Assembly (NCBI GenBank): GCA_002794775.1
Contig: NBAY01000026.1
Coordinates: forward strand, 1-64,000
Direction: 5' to 3'
Length of the DNA stretch: 64,000 nt
From: Porodaedalea pini
Lineage: Eukaryota > Basidiomycota > Agaricomycetes > Hymenochaetales > Hymenochaetaceae
Part shown: positions 33,628 to 45,494 of the stretch, piece after piece
How the letters are laid out: the number at the start of each line of letters is the position of its first letter
Numbering within the stretch: position 1 is the stretch's first letter
The notes under the pieces: generated by a model
Databases searched by the model: none
What the model was told of the DNA's origin: nothing
What the model saw: the letters and a program-made list of their open reading frames with translations, nothing else
Program-made: the position numbers and the translations under genes

Positions 33628-35754
33628 AGCTAGTGCCGTTATGGCGCTGTTGCCCGAGAGAGAGGAATGGCAAGTCGAAGAAAGAGAGGTATCGCAGTTG
33701 TTATCTTTCCGAGAGCGGTGACGAGTCGCTACTCAAACGCTGCCTCACGGTTATGAGCAGGCGCAGGGTGCTGTCTGGCCGTTATTAGGAGACACGTTCC
33801 GCCAAAGCTCTATCGCAAGCTAAGGGCCTTATATAAAAGTGCACGGACCCGTCGTCACCGGCGAACACGCTATGAATACTTGGGGTGCGAAAGGCAAACA
33901 GACGAACTGGTAACGAAGCTGAGGAGAGCTTCTTGTAGCCCTGCTAAATTAAACGCCAGGTGTTCATCGCCTCGTGCGGGAATGGGGTAGAATTACCCAG
34001 GAGACCTCTAGGCGCAGTACGAGTGACCGCTACGACCGATGCTAATCCAGTATGTGCGGACCGCCACAGAGGCTAGCACGCTTCTTCACAAGAAGACACG
34101 GATATTAGAGAGCCTTGACATGAGGACGACATGAGGTCCTGACGCGTGAGAACCCGAGGGAACTCTAAACATAACATAGTTCTTCTATGTGGCTGAGTTT
34201 GCCATGGCCAGCTAACGTTTGTCGAATAGCTGATGGTATGGCGATGATGGGTTGCCTGGGCACTGGGCAAGGAGACCGAGAGCAACTGGAAATTATCCAA
34301 CATACACTGATACAGTGACTGTAACGCGCAAAGACCATGTCACACCCTGCACCATATGCCTCCAGAGCCCATACCGAAAGTTCTGTCTCGAATTCTCTTG
34401 AGTTCAGTCAGCTCGGGTCTGTATGCCGACCTCGTATCCGAAATCCTGACTTATCGCAAGCATTTCTCATGCATGTCACTCGTCCAAGGAACCGCATGGC
34501 TCCCAGCGGATATTCTTGAAGAACCTAGGGCAGAATTCGTAGGACGGGAGAAGCGAAAGGATTTTCATATCGCCGCAGAGGGAAGTAGGCGGCGCGCTCC
34601 TTCGGACATGCACTGTCACAGTGTCAGGCGTGAGCGCTGATTCCCTTTTGGTGAGGTCGATAGATCGACTTGTGAGAGCCCCGCGCCCGCTATTGCGCCT
34701 GTGATCGGGCTTTGCGGGTAGTGCAAGGTGTGTCCATTTTGCATCTCCATGTCATCACACGTAACTCACCCCGGACGCTTTTACATCTGCCAGTAGCAAC
34801 CTTTATGGAATGAGGGGCCTTCTTTAATGCAGTGTAAGATCGTGACCATGTAAAAGAAAGGTTCAGGCTCAGTAAACGTTAACTTTCTTCTTCCCACCGA
34901 AGCCTTGCTTAGACGAGTTCTAGCTGCGTCGCCGAACGTCATGTCTGCATCTTCCATCGCTGTCAATAGTAATACGGCTTGCGCTTGGTCACAAGAGCCC
35001 ACAATTTCCGTCCGACAGGAGAGTTCAGCCGTGTCCCAGTGCCAGTACTAGTGTAGATTTAGAAGCGCGATTTGACGATCCTGCTCGTCGAAGAGTGGAG
35101 CAGCTTTGGCAGAGAATTTGTGAGCGGCCATCGTGTATTTTGTTTCCATTCTCGTCCCGATCGTGACACTTCACATCCCGCCCTCAGAATTGTTCCCGGG
35201 ACCGTCTTGGCTCGAGTATCCGGCGCACTGCCTCCCTTTTATTTTCGGATTCACTGCTCATGTTTTTTCCCACAGTGTGCTTCGGTGTTGCAAGGCTGCA
35301 CTCGTGCCCGACTGCCGATCATTCCAAGCAGCCTTGAGGTTGACACGAGTGTGAATCATGGACGTTTTCGTGAACCAGACCAAACTTGCCCTGACGATAG
35401 CGCTCCGAATCTACCGCTCGAAACATCGCTTAACGCTGTCTGAAGTTAGTGCGCGAGTCCGGCTAACCGCCGACCTGCTGGGAAGCCCTTGAGATGGCTG
35501 CCGGAAAGGTTGAGAGACGAGACATTTGCACCCGTCGTGCGGTAAATCACAGCCCCGAGGAATGGAAGAAAAAAGCACATCCGGAAGAATCTACAGCTGA
35601 GCAGGAAGATACATTGTTGAGGCGATGTACATGAGGAAAACCTTAGCGAAGACGTTATACATGCACTTCGAGAAATGATAGTTGAAGAAAATAATACTTG
35701 ATAACACATCCGCATAAAGTAACTACCCTGTTTGTTTCCGCGTACCTGATAGTT
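33628..35754. other. Long intergenic stretch, no gene recognised
   Basis: Several 60-120-codon frames on both strands (for example 34356-34640, 34781-35002, 35072-35443) have no recognisable motif and no consistent splicing. One exact CAGTACTAGTG site at 35043-35053. Confidence 0.45.
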
Positions 35755-35824
35755 TTATAAGACATTCCTTGTTATAAAATCACTCATATAGGTGGAAATT
35801 GTACCTCTTAAGGGACTCGATCGC

Positions 35825-36640
35825 TCAAGAAAACACCATGTCGCTGACTGAATTTCTGTAGCTGGTACCTTCATTGACTCCCAGCTCCCTGCTTCTTTCA
35901 GATGGAATATCAAATATGATCCGAAGATAGAAAGAAGGGGAGCGTTCACAAAATAATTGAGCATCACGAGGACCAGGACGCTGCTGATCGACGGTCCCGC
36001 CGCAAAGACACCAACAAGGATGACACTAGACAAAGCAGTAGCTGAAGCTTCACAGCCAAAAACTAAGTATGATCCGTAGAATTCACCAACAGTAATACAG
36101 AAGTAGGTCCACAATAATGGCCCTAATGAGGCCGAGTGCATGAAGCCCTGATGATAATCTCCAGCATTACACAGAGCTATCAGTAAACAACTTAGAACAA
36201 TTCCGAAGGCCAATACGACAAACATAAGTGGGGAAAAATGGACCTGTGAAAAGGTTTATTTCCATTGTAAGAATGATCCAAGAAGTTACCATTGTATAAA
36301 GTATATCCATAATGGACTTGGCAAACCGCTAGATGTCCCTTACTCCTCGATCGATTTATTCCATTAAGACTGATACGCCGGGTCACTTCGGAGTTTTCAG
36401 AAATAAATCAATTGAATGTTCCCTTACCATTTATTGCTAGTTGTCCATATATCGTTACGCCAAATGGTATAATAACTTCCAAAACAAATCGTGAAGTTAA
36501 AAATGCACATATCTTGTGGACCTGATAAACATTTGTTAGCGAAAAGAAATGACAGTATGTATGTATCAACCGGGTTTCAGCGCACCCTTTGAATACAAAG
36601 CAAGGACACGCAAGACAAGTATGTCTGAAAAGGGTTGACT
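35825..36640 (-). pseudogene. DUF6533-like protein, copy 3, decayed
   Basis: Recognisable blocks on the minus strand: ILVLRVLALYSKGA (about 36626-36585), KICAFLTSRFVLEVIIPFG (about 36520-36465), and a long exon with helices ending LLSIFGSYLIFHLKEAG. At that point the frame must shift by one base to continue into ELGVNEGTSYRNSVSDMVFS and the TGA at 35827-35825; without the shift the protein runs into unrelated sequence. N-terminal exons are not recognisable. The C-terminal motif matches copies 1 and 2, so this is a related copy with at least one frameshift. Confidence 0.65.
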
Positions 36641-38270
36641 CGAGAATATGGCTTCACATGGTCCGCAAGTTATGGACTAGGAAGCTTCCCTCATAGTCGA
36701 TAAGCATAATATTCAACAACCTACCCACGCGAGCTCAGATATATATATGAACAAAGTGTAAGGGAGATGGTTTAACACGTACTGACTATGTCTGCGATTG
36801 AACCTTCGTACAGCGGCTAATTAGTACGCTATAAAATCACATCGTGATGCTCACATCTTCGTAATTACCAGAAATGAGATTCGTACTGATATGTGTCGCT
36901 TCAGAGAAAGTATTTTACTCACTGAATATTACTTGAGACGAAGAAAAGGACTCTGCAATTAGTGACACTTGTAATAAACATCTGCTCCTCTTCGGACTAT
37001 GAAGGCTCACTTGAAAGAACGGGAACAATTGGACTGTATCAATTCTGCAGTTATGCTCATGAGGTCGCAGACCTAGGAGCAAGACACCGCAAAGTATACC
37101 AAGCTGACGAGATTCAGTGGTTCGCTCCTGATATGGAATCAACGAGATTTATAAGAGCCAACGTACGAAGCTGGTACATACCGAAAACATACTTGGTCTG
37201 CGCATCATGTAAGCTGAAGTTCATACAGTGGAAAGGGCCATTGCTCACCTTTCTGTTCATGCATATCCGCATTGTGTCAGCGTCTATACTCGCAAGCATC
37301 ATTAGATAAGGGTGACCACAAGAAAGACGCTGACATCCAGATCCTCTGAGACAAGGGTCTCTACTTCGCTGAGATCGGAGTCCGAGCGGATAAAAAGCCT
37401 CGTCGCATTAGTATAGCTTGCTGAAGACATGCTTGAACTTCTTGAGTCTACCGGGGCAAAGCGAGAATCTGAGGGAAAACTGATGAACCAGCATAGACAT
37501 TTATGAACACGAGGCGGCCAAGTGTCAGAAGGTTTGTGATTAATACATCCATATCAACTCCTCCAGAATACCTATATGCGCCACAAAGAGTTCTGCCTTG
37601 ATCGACCTGAGCTGAGTATATTTTCAGTACAAAAGAACGTGTTTCGATTTGCTTCTGCTCCACACCAAGCTCGAGTGAGCCATTCAAATGATGAACTTCG
37701 AGGGAGTATAGTGCAAATGAGAATACGAAGACATTCAATTTCAAGTCCCAGTCATATGTTGTGCCTGGATCAGGACCCTTCGTGAAATTAATGCATATAT
37801 GGAAAGAAAGACGGAAGCAGGATACGAACGACCAAATGTACGTTCTGATTCTCGTGATGTCACCCGCATGTGCGCACGTAGCGCATGCCTGCCATAGGAA
37901 GATTTACGCAGGAAGGAAGAAGAGAACGCTTTCTGTAAGCGAAGCCTCAAGACGTTTTGGCAACGTAAGCGAAAGAGTTGGCGCCTCGCTTTGCAGACCC
38001 ACACCAGGTTTAATTCTGAGTTATGCCTGAACATACATCGATAATCAGGAATTACCGTGGCGATTAAGTTACAAACTTGTTTAATGACAGCGGTACCGGC
38101 GGGCCGCCTCCCGGCCTCGGTGACGGACGGTGATGTCTTGTTCAGCAAAGAGTCCTTATGGCCGAACATTACAAACAACCTTTCCTGCGCACATGTTATT
38201 CGAAATGCAATGCGATATAAAGCGGAAGCTCTACCGTCCAACATCACAATTATAGCTGAGCACGACCAAT
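36641..38270. other. Intergenic, no gene recognised
   Basis: Minus-strand frames at 36915-37142 and 37741-38280 show no family resemblance; the latter overlaps the promoter of the YCII gene. I see nothing else. Confidence 0.45.
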
Positions 38271-38730
38271 ATGTCTCCAACTTCTCAACAGGCTGAATAC
38301 CAGTTCATACTCTATGCGCCAGACAAAACAGACGAAGGCGCACTGCAGAGACGTCTCGCTGTCCGTCCAAAGCACCTTGAGAATGTGAAGGCACTGTCCG
38401 GGAACGTGGTAGTCAGTTGAGTTCTGCGTTTCTTATTCGTTGTGAGAAGCCCTTGTTGACCGCCTCGGTGTTTACCGAATTTAGAGCTAGGACGTGCTCT
38501 GCTAAGCCCGGAGTCTCTTCAGCCCGGAGCGGAACAGAAGATGGTTGGCTCTGTTTTGATATATCAGGCGCCTTCCATTGAGGACGTGAGACTGGAAGTC
38601 GAACGGGACGTATACTATACAACTGGAGTCGTAAGGCGCATGGATGCCTTCAGAAAATGATGCACTAACTTTATTGCAGTGGGATCCTGAGCGCCTCGTC
38701 ATCATGCCGCTTGCTACCTTTGCAGTGTAA
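38271..38730 (+). CDS. YCII-domain protein, small (113 aa)
   Basis: Small ferredoxin-like-fold protein of the YCII family; biochemical role unclear. Three exons: 38271-38415, 38485-38630 and 38680-38730. Protein: MSPTSQQAEYQFILYAPDKT, then DEGALQRRLAVRPKHLENVK, then VVVKLGRALLSPESL across the first junction, KMVGSVLIYQAPSIEDVRLE, DVYYTTGV and WDPERLVIMPLATFAV. The D-x-y-y-x-x-G-V-W-D ending is the family hallmark. The first donor is the less common GTTGAG; the more usual-looking GTGGTA and GTAGTC donors break the frame. Complete; no damage seen. No neighbour suggests a pathway. Confidence 0.82.
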
Positions 38731-39665
38731 TTTCTTGAACTTTAAAGTCTAAGTGCTCGAGACGCGGCAATTAGGAGGGGGCAGGGGGACGGAAGCAATG
38801 CGGATACTATGAGGCATTTAGAGAAACGGCATCTGTAGTGTGTAGGTATGGACAAGTTGGCACGGCAACGATCAAACGAGACCCAAACTTACTGAGATGT
38901 GAGCAATTTGAAGATGCTTAGTTCCGTTCAGTGTCGCCGTGTCTCGAACCTTGATGCAATATGTAGGACTGTCGCGTGTTGGGTGAGCTTAGATCGCACG
39001 AGCTTCGGTTAAACCAGATCTATAGGCCTGCTGGGTGTACAAAGCGGTGTGCAGTCGAAGTAAAAGCTAACGAAAAGGAGCACCGAATGGTGCGAGATGA
39101 AAGCAGGCTTACATAATCTATATAGCTCTCCGACAGGTCCACCACAAGAATAAGTCTCGTAGAACGAGCGCAGCCTAACATTGAGTAAGCCTTATGGATT
39201 GGTCCGATTTGTGCTCAGGGCTTTGCATAGCAGATCGGTCACGGTAAAGTAGTTGGAGAGCTCCTTTATGCCAATGATTGTGATCACGTGAGTGTACATT
39301 CGCCCAACTTGAGTCGTATCATCATATCCTCATGCTGCAATTACCCATTGTTTATCTCTCACTCAAGAATGCTCCTCGTCTAAGATATCCCAATCGGGTC
39401 AACAAGTTATAAGTCGATTTTTGCAGGAAAACGGCAGTGGATGCGCCTGTAGTTCGAAGCCGCTGGATTCCCGACTCTGTTACAATGACTTTGGCTAGGT
39501 CATTCTCGGAGGCTGGATGCAGATAGCTAGTTATGGTGGCAGGGACGTTGGACGTGTGATGGGAGAAACCGATGTAAACCGTCGGTGCGTGACATGGCGG
39601 AGAGGATTCGTTTTGGACTGCATCGACTTGAGGATGAAGCAGAGGCAGAAAGTCGCGATACTTTG
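38731..39665. other. Intergenic, no gene recognised
   Basis: A minus-strand 113-codon frame (39352-39693) runs into the repeat element that follows and resembles nothing known to me. Confidence 0.45.
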
Positions 39666-39937
39666 AGGGGTATTCAATTCTTGTCAAGATCAACCGGCCA
39701 AAGCTCGGTCTTCCACTCTAAGTAAGGATCAACACGATCTCCGCGAGACTCGGCGAGAGCCGGCAGGGCTACATTTCTGTCGGAGCTTGAAGTGTGCAGA
39801 GGTTTCCTGAGTTTTCCAGCTCCGACCCTCGTAGACCTGTCTGAAATCTCACGAAACTCGTAGGCCGCAACCGCCGACGGGGCTAGGCGACTTGACTTGA
39901 CTTTGACTTTGACTTGACTCAAGAATTGAATACCCCT
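39666..39937. mobile_element. Small TIR element (272 bp)
   Basis: Terminal inverted repeats of 18 bp, AGGGGTATTCAATTCTTG on the left mirrored exactly on the right (CAAGAATTGAATACCCCT). A possible 3-bp target duplication TTG flanks it, which would fit PIF/Harbinger, but such a short match is weak. Inside the right end is a run of (TTTGAC/TTGACT) words. No coding domain. Confidence 0.7.
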
Positions 39938-40018
39938 TTGGTACGCTGAATGAAAAAATTTCGAAAGAAACAAAAGCTTATATTGACGCTCCTTTAGAGC
40001 AAACTTGAGTTAGAGATC

Positions 40019-40497
40019 ACTACGTCATACTTGCCTCTCTTTTCTTCATGCTCCGAACACAGGGGCCGACTGCTGCATGATTACGGATTCGAATGCACTT
40101 GCTCAACTTGCTCGAGGTCTGTCTCCGGCGTTGAGGCGAGCGATGCACGCCGGAAATTCATATCCGTCTCATTAGATGATCTCAGTCCAGATGGAGACTG
40201 TGGTTGGATGGCACGATAGAAAAGACGGGCGACAAAAAGCAACTCATCGAGCATCTTCGTACAGTGATTGAAGCTATGGATACAGAGAAGTTGGACAGTC
40301 ATCGTTGCGGAGTCATTACGAAGCTCGCCTCCACATATGCGGCTTTAGGCGACGAGAAGAATTTCAAGAAATAGGCGGCAGAGGTCGTACGCACCTTGCC
40401 CTGCATTAGAAGTCTGATACAGGTGCACGCGGAGTGGCAGGCATGGCCGCGCCAACTGAGGTCCATGCTGCTCCGGGGAAAGCGGCGTTCAGCCAAA
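40019..40497 (+). pseudogene. SET-domain gene fragment
   Basis: Aligns base by base with the 3' part of the intact SET gene 1.6 kb downstream: DYGFECTCSTCSRS matches DYGFKCTCPSCSAS (post-SET cysteines), ASDARRKFI matches ASDSRRKFI, HLRTVIEAMDTEKLD matches HLRAVISAMETENLD, and AALGDEKNF then AAEVVRTLP match too. A TAG replaces the tryptophan codon between NFKK and AAEVV, and at least one frame change lies near 40200. The SET core itself is missing, so it is a truncated tandem duplicate. Confidence 0.82.
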
Positions 40498-40884
40498 TGA
40501 CAGCTTCCAGCTCTTCTTTTGCAACTTGAAGTATATCTTGATTACCTCCCTAATCTTCAAATAGCATTCGTTGCGAGTATCTTTTGAATCGATGCATCTG
40601 AATATGTAAGTTCTGCACTTGATTTTGATCCTTTGCATGTATGGACTTAGGGAATGCAAGAAGCAGAAGACGGATGCAAACTCGGCTCGATGCGCAGAAC
40701 GTAAAAGTACATAATTTGCAAATAATATTTACGTCTTCAACCACTATAAACATGTTCCAGTCAAGTTCACGGTCGTAGACTTGACTTTTCCAACCCCTCC
40801 TGTACTAGTCCTCCTCGACATAGCTCCATCACAGAAGGTAGATCGTATCTCCAATGTCATCGTGAAAATATACTCACACCAAAC

Positions 40885-42113
40885 TTGATATGCAGATTCA
40901 TCATGCAACGTGCTAAACTTGAAACTCCTGACCGCGTCCTGCCGAGCAAAGAGGAACCATTGTTCACGGCATCCCAGATCAGCGGCATTCCCAACATCGT
41001 GTACCGTATGTGCAGGACACCGGATTGCAAGCGCGTGGTGGAGGTTGGATGTTGTATGAGGACGTGAATGTAATGTTTGATGAAGCAAAAGGCTGGGAGA
41101 TACCGACGAACCCTGGTCCTCTTCCGTACGACGTACGTCCTATCCCGGGAAAAGGCCGTGGAATGATCGCGTCTCGAAAGATCATATGTGGAGAAGTAAT
41201 AGTGCAAGATCGTCCTATTCTCATGGCTCCTATGCGTATCGTCAGCAGCTGGCCAGACCCAGTTAGCGTCAACAAAGTAGCTGAGAAGGGGCTCTTGCAA
41301 TTGTTTTACTGGCTCGAGCCTCATGACCGCGAACTGATACTTTCTCTACACAACTGCAAGCCCATCTCCGAATGTGGTCCTCTCTTTGGCATTCTTCGTA
41401 CCAACGGGATGGCCATTACATACCATCGATCTCAATCCTCTCAACTTTACAATGCGTTACCCTTGCGAATTGCGATGGCGAATCATAGGTGAGTTTCGTC
41501 CTTGGGTCCGTTGAGTTCCCAGTCCTCCTTACACGTGGTCCGTCTTAGCTGTTCTCCGAACGCGCTTTCCCATACAACCCCAGAGAATCCCCTCGTCCAA
41601 CTTCGCGCAGTTCGCGACATTGCTGCAGGCGATGAAATTACCATATCATACTTGGATCAATATTTTCCTCGCACCAAGCGTCAGACCGACTTATTTGACG
41701 ATTATGGATTCAAATGTACCTGTCCGAGTTGCTCGGCGTCAAAATCTGGCATCAAGGCCAGCGACTCGCGCCGTAAGTTTATAAAGGACTCATTGGGAAC
41801 TCTCGATAACAAGTGGAAGGCCTGGTTGGACAATGTGCGCGGAGGATTGAGCGGCAGACGCTCATTCATTGACCATCTTCGTGCCGTGATCAGTGCCATG
41901 GAAACTGAAAACTTGGACAACGATCGTTGTGAGGTTGCTACCAAGCTCGCATTTTCATTCGCAGCGCTAGGGGACGAGAAAAACTGTGGGATATGGGCAG
42001 CAGAGGTCGTGCGCACATTACCTCGTGTGGAGAATCAGATGAACATTCTCGCTACGTGGCAGATGTGGCAGCGTCAGCCGAGGTCCATGCCGCTCTGGAG
42101 AAAGCAGCGCTAA
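40885..42113 (+). CDS. SET-domain protein (SMYD/SET5-like)
   Basis: Predicted lysine methyltransferase. Core motifs in order: IPGKGRGMIASRKI (S-adenosylmethionine-binding GxG), a helical insert with cysteine/histidine residues, GILRTNGMAI, NHSCSPNA (NHS active-site block), VRDIAAGDEITISYLDQYF (GDEI...Y) and the post-SET CTCPSC. The NHSC block is rebuilt across a 60-nt intron (41489-41548). A first intron of about 80 nt (41006-41085) joins an N-terminal exon (MQRAKLETPDRVLPSKEE) to KGWEIPTNPGPL; this junction and the exact start (ATG at 40885 or 40903) are less certain. The C-terminal helical part ends near PLWRKQR. The same C-terminal frame is conserved in the neighbouring pseudogene, which supports it. 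Confidence 0.78.
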
Positions 42114-42446
42114 GCGTGATTGAACTGCGGGCGTTTCACAATCACACTTCCACTTATTTGAATGTCAGATCCTGGTTTGCAAGCATGTTGTTTTGTCGAG
42201 TCAAAGAAATGCTTAGAACTTACTCCGTGCTTCTCTGCGGCGATGTGAAAAATCTCGGACATCCATTTCAATCTTGCTTTCATGCAGTTGTAAATAAACA
42301 GCACAGTATGCAAAATGATATCATCAATGATTCATGTACCAAGGGATGTAAGGATAGACCCTAACAATTTAGGAGCTACAACTGGAAACTAGCCTAGCGA
42401 CGAACAGTATGTACCTAGCCGCTTTTCTCGACATCCTCGTCTGGAC

Positions 42447-44633
42447 CTACTTGAAGCTCTTGTATATCATGATCGAGCACTGAAGTACCCCAGTGTGAGC
42501 TAGCCCCATGGCACGCAATTTATTAAAAAACGTACTGCGCTGGGTCACCTTGATTTTGGCATCGCGCTCGTCTTGCGAGACTGCACCAAAGACTATGTCC
42601 ATCTCCTCAAGACTCTTCCCTTTCGTTTCGGGGATGAGCCTGAGAAAAAAGATGGATAATGAGAATACGCCGACTTCTGGTGAAGGGTAATTATAACAGT
42701 TACGCACATAGCAAAGGCGAGCATCGCCCCAATATCAACCGATGCGAACACGATAAAAATCTTCCAGCCCAGACTCGCGATCAGATTTGGTGTTATACGG
42801 CTCACAACGAAGCTCCAAATCCACTGGCTGGCACTTGCAAGTGCAAGTCCGTAGTGACGTGTTCGCGTGGGAAATATCTCAGAGCAGTACACCCAAGGTA
42901 GCGGACCCCAGCCAATACTATAGAAAACGACTAAGATGTAAAGCAACGCCGCCATTGCTTTGCTCGCAGCTGGAGGTGCGGAGCCGACAGAATGAGTGGT
43001 CGGGGGCGGGTGCGTTTTCAGGATCGCGCCGATAATGTAGAATAAGATGCCACATCCGAAGGCACTGATGGCGAAATATGTTCTGCGTCCGAGCCGTTCG
43101 ACGAAAAAGAATATAAAGACGACAGTGGTGACAACCTTAATAATACCGTATATCCCGGACGCGAGTAGGGATTCTGTCGCTCCTTGGTATCCGATCTAGA
43201 ACGGATTCATGAGCCGTTTATCTACGCTAGTTTCGAGAAGAAATTCAAAGGGAAACGTACAGCCTCGAACATCTGCGGAGCAAAGTAAGTCACCTACGAG
43301 AAACCAGTGAATCTCCGTAATATATATTAGCCACATTTATCGCTCACCGAGTTCTGTCCTGTCCATTGCTGGAAGAAGAAAACAAAGAATGCAATGACGA
43401 AGCGAGAAACATTCCCCTTTCCAAGAAAAGCTTCTTTAATTCCCAAGCCCTGTCGTACTTCTCGTTCTTCTTCAATTGCAGCCTCAATCTCCGCCATCTC
43501 GTGTCGTACACTATCTGAGCTAAGACTTTCTTTGCGGAGGTACGCAAGACTGTCTAGGGCCTCGAGCATGCGTCCACGGGAGGCAAGCCAGCGAGGGGAC
43601 TCCTTAACAAAGAAAAGTCCGACGGTCATGATTCCTGCTGGAACAAGCTGAATTCCAAATGGGACCTGCCACACACGCGGACCAGTAATGTTATGCTGGC
43701 TGATTCCGACTGCAAACGGAAATGTCGAGAAAACTAGTTTGAGAAAGAGGTCAAGGCCACTCACAGTTGACGAAATAAGATATCATCACACCGCTAACAA
43801 CCATGATCTGGTATAGTCCGGTAAGGCGACCGCGTGAATTCTTGGGGCTGCATTCGGAAACAAAAGCAGGCGATATAGCGGAAATACCGCCTATACCTAC
43901 TCCAGCAACGATTCGACCTCCATAGATATATGCCAGTCCACGGCCACCGATACCAGCGATTGTTTGTAAGATCTAAATTAGAACAAATTTAAAAAAATTA
44001 AAAATTAAAAGAAGGACTGAACGTACTGCACCGATGACAGATACAAAGGCAAAACTAATGAGCGCGGGCCTTCGTCCAAAGCGAGCTGGTTGTGAGACGT
44101 CAGCGTAATGATTTTGGTATTCGAAGAGAAGAAAAAGAAGCTGTAAATTGCTAGCTTATATGCCGAATTCCTTCACTCGAGGGTGCTCGTGCACTGAGCT
44201 TCGTACCAAAACTTTATCTGAGCAGAAACCTCGAGCGGATGTTGCGATGGAAAAGAAAGAGAGAATTATGTACTCACAAGAGACTGGTGCACTTCCTAAA
44301 GCGCCAAAAAAAGCACCCGCTTGAAGTACGGACACAACATTTCCGGAGACGTTTGCGACTCTGTCGGCATCAATATTTCCTTTTTCATCCACGAGAAAGT
44401 GTTCTATGAAGGCATCTTGTGCAATGACTCCGCCTGCAACGCCACTATGTGACTTTAAGGGTTACGGACTTAATAAATTTGAAAATGACGTACGTATCAT
44501 AACCAGAGAGAACGACACCACAGAATGAGACGAGTGCAAGGACTGACGGACAGATAATCAGAAGCATATCTTTTGTCGTAGTATGAGACTTACAATACAC
44601 TCGGCCATTCTTGAAGTTTACCCAGATATGCAT
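42447..44633 (-). CDS. MFS sugar transporter
   Basis: Plasma-membrane sugar porter of the major facilitator superfamily, probably proton-coupled; the sugar is not known. Start ATG 44633-44631 (MHIWVNFKNGRVY), then helix 1 across two short introns: LALVSFCGVVLSGYDT then GVAGGVIAQDAF. Next DADRVANVSGNVVSVLQAGA, a GGRIVAGVGIGGISA block with ECSPKNSRGRLTGLYQI, QVPFGIQLVPAGIM, KESPRWLASRGR, FFQQWTGQNSV, WVYCSEIFPTRTRHYGLA and finally LIPETKGKSLEEMD; the PESPRW-like and PETKG signatures are diagnostic. About ten exons, tail SIMIYKSFK. No disabling change was found, though not every junction was fixed. Immediately upstream, in the same orientation, lies a broken GH13 alpha-glucosidase fragment, hinting at a former uptake-and-cleavage pair. 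Confidence 0.85.
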
Positions 44634-44919
44634 CTTCGACGATGTCACTTGTACGACAGCAGACGAGAGCCTGCAGACCTTGCGAAACTTCAGTTGATCT
44701 TTATAGTGAGCCCAGTCATCCATCATCTGACATGTCTGCGGAGAGGATAGCCGGAGGTCAATTAGCTTACTCACATTATCGAGCTTTGCTCAATTTCCAT
44801 TTGCTGGAATCATCTGGGATGCGCTTCCCTGCTTCCTAACCAGTACCAGCTGACACCCACGAAGGCTTTGATGCCGCAGTCGAATTCATTAGCGCAGATC
44901 ACACTAGACTGGTAGGGAT

Positions 44920-45494
44920 GGATCGATCTTTGCAGTAGTTAAGAGTCCTTAAATAGGCAGCTCCCCAGGCATGTTAGCCATGTCAATTTCTTCGTCCTCA
45001 CAGGCGTGTGCGTGACCACCCGCGCAATTTGCAGCATCGCGAGCATCTTAGCCCATGTAGCTTGCCATCGTGGAGAATCAGTCCCGAAGTGCAAGATGCA
45101 TCGCACTTGATCGTAGTCCTGATTGTAAATTTGCTTGGATATTGAGACAAGATTTACATTTCCAGACTTCCTATAGCGCAGATATATCTTCCGGCAGTTG
45201 ACAACCTCCTTGAACTCGATCAACTCCCATTCTTGAGGCTGGAAAGGAACCTCCAGTTTCTGATCAGACGAATCGACGTCCATGAGTTCGAATTGGAAGA
45301 CCATTTGCAACTTGCAGTTGTCCGGCAAGATGTGCTCCGCGGTGAGTGAAGGGAGCTTTGCCGAAGGCGACAAATCTATCGTATTCTGGAATATAGTAGG
45401 GATAGCTGGCATTCTGGAAAATGTCGCATGTGAATGCAGGAATGGTCTTGAGAGCACTTTCCTCCAGATGTTCGTAGAGTATGAGATAAGTCAC
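44920..45494 (-). pseudogene. GH13 alpha-glucosidase (maltase-like) fragment
   Basis: Matches the middle of maltase-type enzymes: LTAEHILPDNCKLQMVFQFE, LMDVDSSDQKLEVPFQP, QEWELIEFKEVVN, DQVRCILHFGTDSPRW, AKMLAMLQIA; after a frame change, DEEIDMANMPGEL corresponds to the family GEELGMANVP block. The catalytic NHDQ region is degraded (QDYDQ), both ends are absent, and at least two frame changes are needed. Clearly a relic. Known enzymes of this type hydrolyse maltose and sucrose-like glucosides. Confidence 0.75.

Noticed and set aside
37741..38280. 179-codon minus-strand frame
   Set aside because: It covers the upstream region of the YCII gene on the opposite strand and shows no family resemblance or splicing partner.
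39352..39973. Two overlapping minus-strand frames of 113 and 99 codons
   Set aside because: They run across the TIR element boundaries in different frames and resemble no family.
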